Shown here: piece by piece, positions 61,629 through 64,000 of the stretch
Layout: each line of letters opens with the position of its first letter
Numbering within the stretch: position 1 is the first letter of the stretch
NCBI GenBank assembly: GCA_016179845.1
Contig: JACPCK010000034.1
Coordinates: 37,957-101,956 of the forward strand
DNA: 64,000 nucleotides
Direction: 5' to 3'
From: Chloroflexota bacterium
Lineage (GTDB): Bacteria; Chloroflexota; Dehalococcoidia; Lucifugimonadales; JACPCK01
Notes under the pieces: generated by a model
Databases searched by the model: none
Seen by the model: the letters and a program-made list of their open reading frames with translations, nothing else
Told to the model about the DNA's origin: nothing
Translations under genes and position numbers: made by a program

Positions 61629-61795
61629 CCAGGGTCTTTCGATTCTGGTGGCAGTGTCATGCTTGTCATTCTGAGGAGCGAAGCGACGAAGAATCCGAGG
61701 GAGCCGGGGGCCTTTCTCCTACCCCAGGCCCTTCGCGGAGTTTATCCTGAGGAACGAAGGGCTCAGGGTGACAACCGAAAGACCCTGTGCAGGCA
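61629..61795. repeat. Cluster of dispersed repeats between prepilin genes
   Basis: This gap carries ccagggtctttcgattctgg, then gtcattctgaggagcgaagc gacgaagaatcc in inverse orientation to 2383 and 4122, and finally ctgaggaacgaagggctcag followed by ggtgacaaccgaaagaccctg. All main repeat words of the window come together here. No gene is present in 61591-61855. Confidence 0.8.
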
Positions 61796-61855
61796 AGTGA
61801 GAAGCTACCCCCCAACACCCAATGATGCTAAAATATATATGCACGTGGGTATGTA

Positions 61856-62338
61856 ATGACTGGGTACTTTATGCGTAAGCAATCTGGCGTCACCCTGATG
61901 GAGCTCCTGGTAGCCGCGTCCATAATCGCCATCCTCGCCGCCGTGGCCATTCCCAGCTCCAGAGGCTTCCTCGGCAAAGGAAAGCTCGACGCCCATGCCA
62001 ACGACCGGGAGATCCTTCAGACCAGCGTGGACGTATGGAGAAACACCATCGGAAGGACCATAGGCAGGCCATATCCCATCCTTCAGGGCGGGGAAGACTG
62101 CCTCGGCAAGCTGGACCCTATCGGCGGGATTCCCAGCGCAGCGGGCTGCAACCCCTATGTAGACATCGCCGCCCTGGCGACCCAGGGCTTCCTCCAGAAC
62201 TCCGCCTCCATAAAGTCCGCCGACCCGAGTAAGAACACCACGGCCACCAACACCAAAAGCGGCAGCTATGGCTGGTGGGTGGACACGGGCGGAGTCGTCA
62301 AGAGCCACCCCGACTTCCTCCAGGGCGTCTACCCGTAG
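61856..62338 (+). CDS. Type IV prepilin-like protein, third copy
   Basis: A 160-residue prepilin. The leader ends MRKQSG, followed by VTLMELLVAASIIAILAAVA with Glu(+5). The head has two Cys (EDC near 78 and GCNPY near 96), probably a disulfide, and ends KSHPDFLQGVYP. ATG 61856 and ATG 61871 are both possible; the second gives a short leader typical of prepilins. No ribosome site is obvious for either. A minor pilin role is likely. Confidence 0.85.
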   Translation: MTGYFMRKQSGVTLMELLVAASIIAILAAVAIPSSRGFLGKGKLDAHANDREILQTSVDVWRNTIGRTIGRPYPILQGGEDCLGKLDPIGGIPSAAGCNPYVDIAALATQGFLQNSASIKSADPSKNTTATNTKSGSYGWWVDTGGVVKSHPDFLQGVYP

Positions 62339-62403
62339 CTCTGCTCCCTCATTTTCTGCGCCTCACAACATTACATAACTCGTAGGCTCGGGCCTTCACC
62401 ACC

Positions 62404-62432
62404 TTGTAACCTTGTAACCTTGCTGTCATAAT
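62404..62432 (+). promoter_or_regulatory. Promoter with CTTGTAAC direct repeats, leaderless transcript
   Basis: TTGTAA (62404-62409) and CATAAT (62427-62432) are 17 nt apart, which puts the transcript start at about 62439, 3 nt before ATG 62442. The -35 region lies in tandem ccttgtaaccttgtaacctt, which could be a repeated operator. Confidence 0.55.
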
Positions 62433-62441
62433 AGACCTGCC

Positions 62442-63893
62442 ATGAATTTCATTCAGCTCATCTCCCGCTCAGAGAGAGAGACCCTCAAGTTCCGCCTGCT
62501 GGCCCTTCTCACTGTCTCGGTGGCCATGCTCTTCCAGGCTCGCTCCGTCCCCCTGCTGTCCACCTTGGCCCTGGTCGGCGGCTACCTGGTCTACAGCTAC
62601 GTGCTGAGAGCCTTCCTGATACCGCGCTACCTGGGCTATCTGCTGGCGCTCTTCATGCTCCTGGCCGATGCCGTGGCTCTCCTGGCGGCCCTCTACATCC
62701 TGGGTATCTCCAGCCCTGCCTTCGCCCTGCTACCCATCGCCGTAGTCTACCACTCCATTTACCTGGGCTATGCCGGAGGCCTTACTATGGCCACCGTTTC
62801 CACCCTGGGCTACACCGGCCTGGCATTTCTCACCGGCCAGGCCAGCCAGCTAGGAAACGTTCTGGCTGTCCAGGTCCCCCTCTTCTACGTTCTGGCTTTC
62901 CTGGCTGGATACGTCGCCCAGCAGCGGCTCCGGGAGGTTGAGGAGCGCAGGTCCCTCCAGCAGCTAATAGACGTGGAGACAAACGCCAGGCTCCTGCTGG
63001 ACCTGACCCAGGCCCTCCGTCGCTCCCAGGACGTAGAGGGGCTCTCTAGGGGTGTAGTCCAGATGGCATCCCTGACGGCCAGGATGCCCATCTGCCTCCT
63101 CTTCTTCTTTGACGAGGAGTCCAAGGCCCTCGTATGCCGCAGCGCCACCACTGACCTCAGCACCCTCGGTAAAGATGGATCTCACGGCTTCACAGAGCGA
63201 CCAGATTCCCCATCCTTCGTTGCCCAGGCCTGGCGCACCGGCACGCCAACTCTTTTCTACCAGGAAGGCACGCAGACCCCCACCGGCCTGCTCCCTGCAT
63301 GGCTTACGTCTCAGCGCCTGACACGGGGCATCGCCGTGCCCCTCTCCAAAGAGGCCGCCTCCCTGGGTGTACTCTGCCTTATGGATGACCATCCCGAGCC
63401 TCTACCTCAGGAGACAGTGGAGTTGCTCCAGGCATTCGCCGGAGTGGCCGCCAACATCCTCAGTGCTGTGCGTTCGTATGAGGATGCCGAGAGGCGCAGC
63501 AAAAGGCTTGTCAGGGAGCTCCAGCACACTATTGACACCACGGGCCGCCTGCGGGACCAGACCAGGAAGAGGCCCCTTCGCTTCGGCTCCCTGATCCTTG
63601 ACCCGGCCAAAGAGATTGTCCGTTCCCAGGACCAGATTGTACGCCTTACCCGCACCGAGTTTGACCTGCTCTATGTCCTGGCCCAGAACCCAGGAGCCGT
63701 CCTGAACCAGGAGACTATCACCAGAGAGGTATGGGGAAAGGACTTTGTCCCTCAGGGAAAGGTTGTAGATGTATCTATCCACCGGCTCAGGAAAAAGCTG
63801 TCAGCGCTTCCAGAGGGGAAGGGACTTATAGCTACCGTCCGCGGGCAGGGCTACTCCTTCTCCCCTCCCAGTCAGCATACCCCCCGCTCCTAG
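62442..63893 (+). CDS. Membrane-bound GAF / OmpR-type winged-helix one-component regulator
   Basis: A 483-residue protein with three parts. Residues about 18-165 form about six membrane helices (LLALLTVSVAMLFQ, LGYLLALFMLLADAVALLAA, VPLFYVLAFLAGYVA). A short coiled coil (QQRLREVEERRSLQQLIDVE) leads into a GAF-like domain at about 190-350. Residues about 375-478 are a Trans_reg_C winged helix: FGSLILDPAKEIV, VRLTRTEFDLLYVLAQNPGA, VSIHRLRKKLSAL and TVRGQGYSF. There is no histidine-kinase or receiver domain, so sensing and DNA binding would be joined in one membrane protein, like CadC/ToxR but with a GAF and N-terminal multi-pass sensor. It follows the prepilin genes and may control them. The transcript appears leaderless. 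Confidence 0.85.
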   Translation: MNFIQLISRSERETLKFRLLALLTVSVAMLFQARSVPLLSTLALVGGYLVYSYVLRAFLIPRYLGYLLALFMLLADAVALLAALYILGISSPAFALLPIAVVYHSIYLGYAGGLTMATVSTLGYTGLAFLTGQASQLGNVLAVQVPLFYVLAFLAGYVAQQRLREVEERRSLQQLIDVETNARLLLDLTQALRRSQDVEGLSRGVVQMASLTARMPICLLFFFDEESKALVCRSATTDLSTLGKDGSHGFTERPDSPSFVAQAWRTGTPTLFYQEGTQTPTGLLPAWLTSQRLTRGIAVPLSKEAASLGVLCLMDDHPEPLPQETVELLQAFAGVAANILSAVRSYEDAERRSKRLVRELQHTIDTTGRLRDQTRKRPLRFGSLILDPAKEIVRSQDQIVRLTRTEFDLLYVLAQNPGAVLNQETITREVWGKDFVPQGKVVDVSIHRLRKKLSALPEGKGLIATVRGQGYSFSPPSQHTPRS

Positions 63894-63921
63894 TGTCCCA
63901 TCCCTGAAATACGCTTACGAA

Positions 63922-64000
63922 TTGTCATTGCGAGGAGTCCCGACGCGTCGGGACAACGAAGCAATCTGGCGGTGGGACAGACCCCGCCGCGAGATTGCCA
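63922..64000. repeat. Palindromic repeat of the tcattgcgagg..gcaatct type
   Basis: The sequence gtcattgcgaggagtcccga then cgcgtcgggacaacgaagca atctggcggtgg and finally cgccgcgagattgcca forms nested inverted repeats: tcccgacgcgtcggga at 63937-63952, and attgcgag versus the later caatct/agattgc. It runs to the window end. This is a widespread type of intergenic palindrome. Confidence 0.65.

Overview
The window is a GC-rich bacterial chromosome segment. The mix of luciferase-like flavin oxidoreductases, nitronate monooxygenase, metal-dependent amidohydrolases, M20 amidases, a PPOX-fold protein and a methionine-salvage cluster under a SAM riboswitch resembles Chloroflexota of the Dehalococcoidia/SAR202 kind. 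That placement is inference from gene content; no rRNA gene is present. Gene starts use ATG, GTG and TTG freely, and TTGACA-type sigma-70 promoters are visible in front of several operons.

Layout. 1-2.1 kb: two minus-strand genes, a GHKL-type ATPase cut by the window edge and a probable winged-helix partner. 2.4-4.4 kb: glycyl-tRNA synthetase and tRNA-Met(CAT). 4.4-9.5 kb: an accessory zone behind the tRNA, with a YggU protein, a HigBA pair, an NAD-dependent epimerase, a RelE/ParE-type toxin pair, several copies of the tRNA 3' end, a 100-bp duplication, a broken small gene and a lone OLD-family ATPase/Toprim nuclease. 9.7-17.9 kb: hydantoinase, small membrane and enzyme genes, a truncated GNAT, a HEPN-motif protein, an IS3-type transposase remnant, an amidohydrolase, an inositol-phosphatase-like enzyme and a GlcG-like protein. 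18-25.5 kb: a solute-binding lipoprotein, two redox enzymes, and three paralogous alpha/beta-hydrolase-fold proteins plus a fragment of a fourth. All three intact paralogs lack the nucleophile and the catalytic histidine at the usual places.

26-33.3 kb is a methyl-cycle and methionine-salvage block: SAM riboswitch, mtnA, mtnP, a frameshifted rhodanese, a basic protein, an APH/P-loop kinase fusion, ahcY and metK. 33.3-37 kb holds three sugar-nucleotide genes. 37-45.6 kb is a branched-chain amino-acid operon behind a T-box leader: ilvB, ilvN, a GT-C-like membrane protein, ilvC, a possible leader peptide, leuA and leuC. leuD, leuB and ilvD are absent from the window. 45.7-53.3 kb holds a foreign-looking coiled-coil gene, glycerate kinase, tandem M20 amidases, a large membrane coiled-coil protein and a second luciferase-like oxidoreductase.

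53.5-63.9 kb is a type IV pilus/type II secretion-like locus: pilB, pilC, pilN, pilO, pilM, prepilin peptidase, a small membrane protein and three prepilins. It ends with an unusual membrane-bound GAF plus OmpR-type winged-helix regulator whose transcript looks leaderless. Short palindromic repeats of at least two families are scattered through the gaps. No CRISPR array, rRNA, integrase or intact transposase was found. Most promising for novelty are the triad-less alpha/beta-hydrolase family, the membrane one-component regulator beside the pilus genes, the possible -1 frameshift in the rhodanese gene, and the ATPase/winged-helix pair at the left edge.
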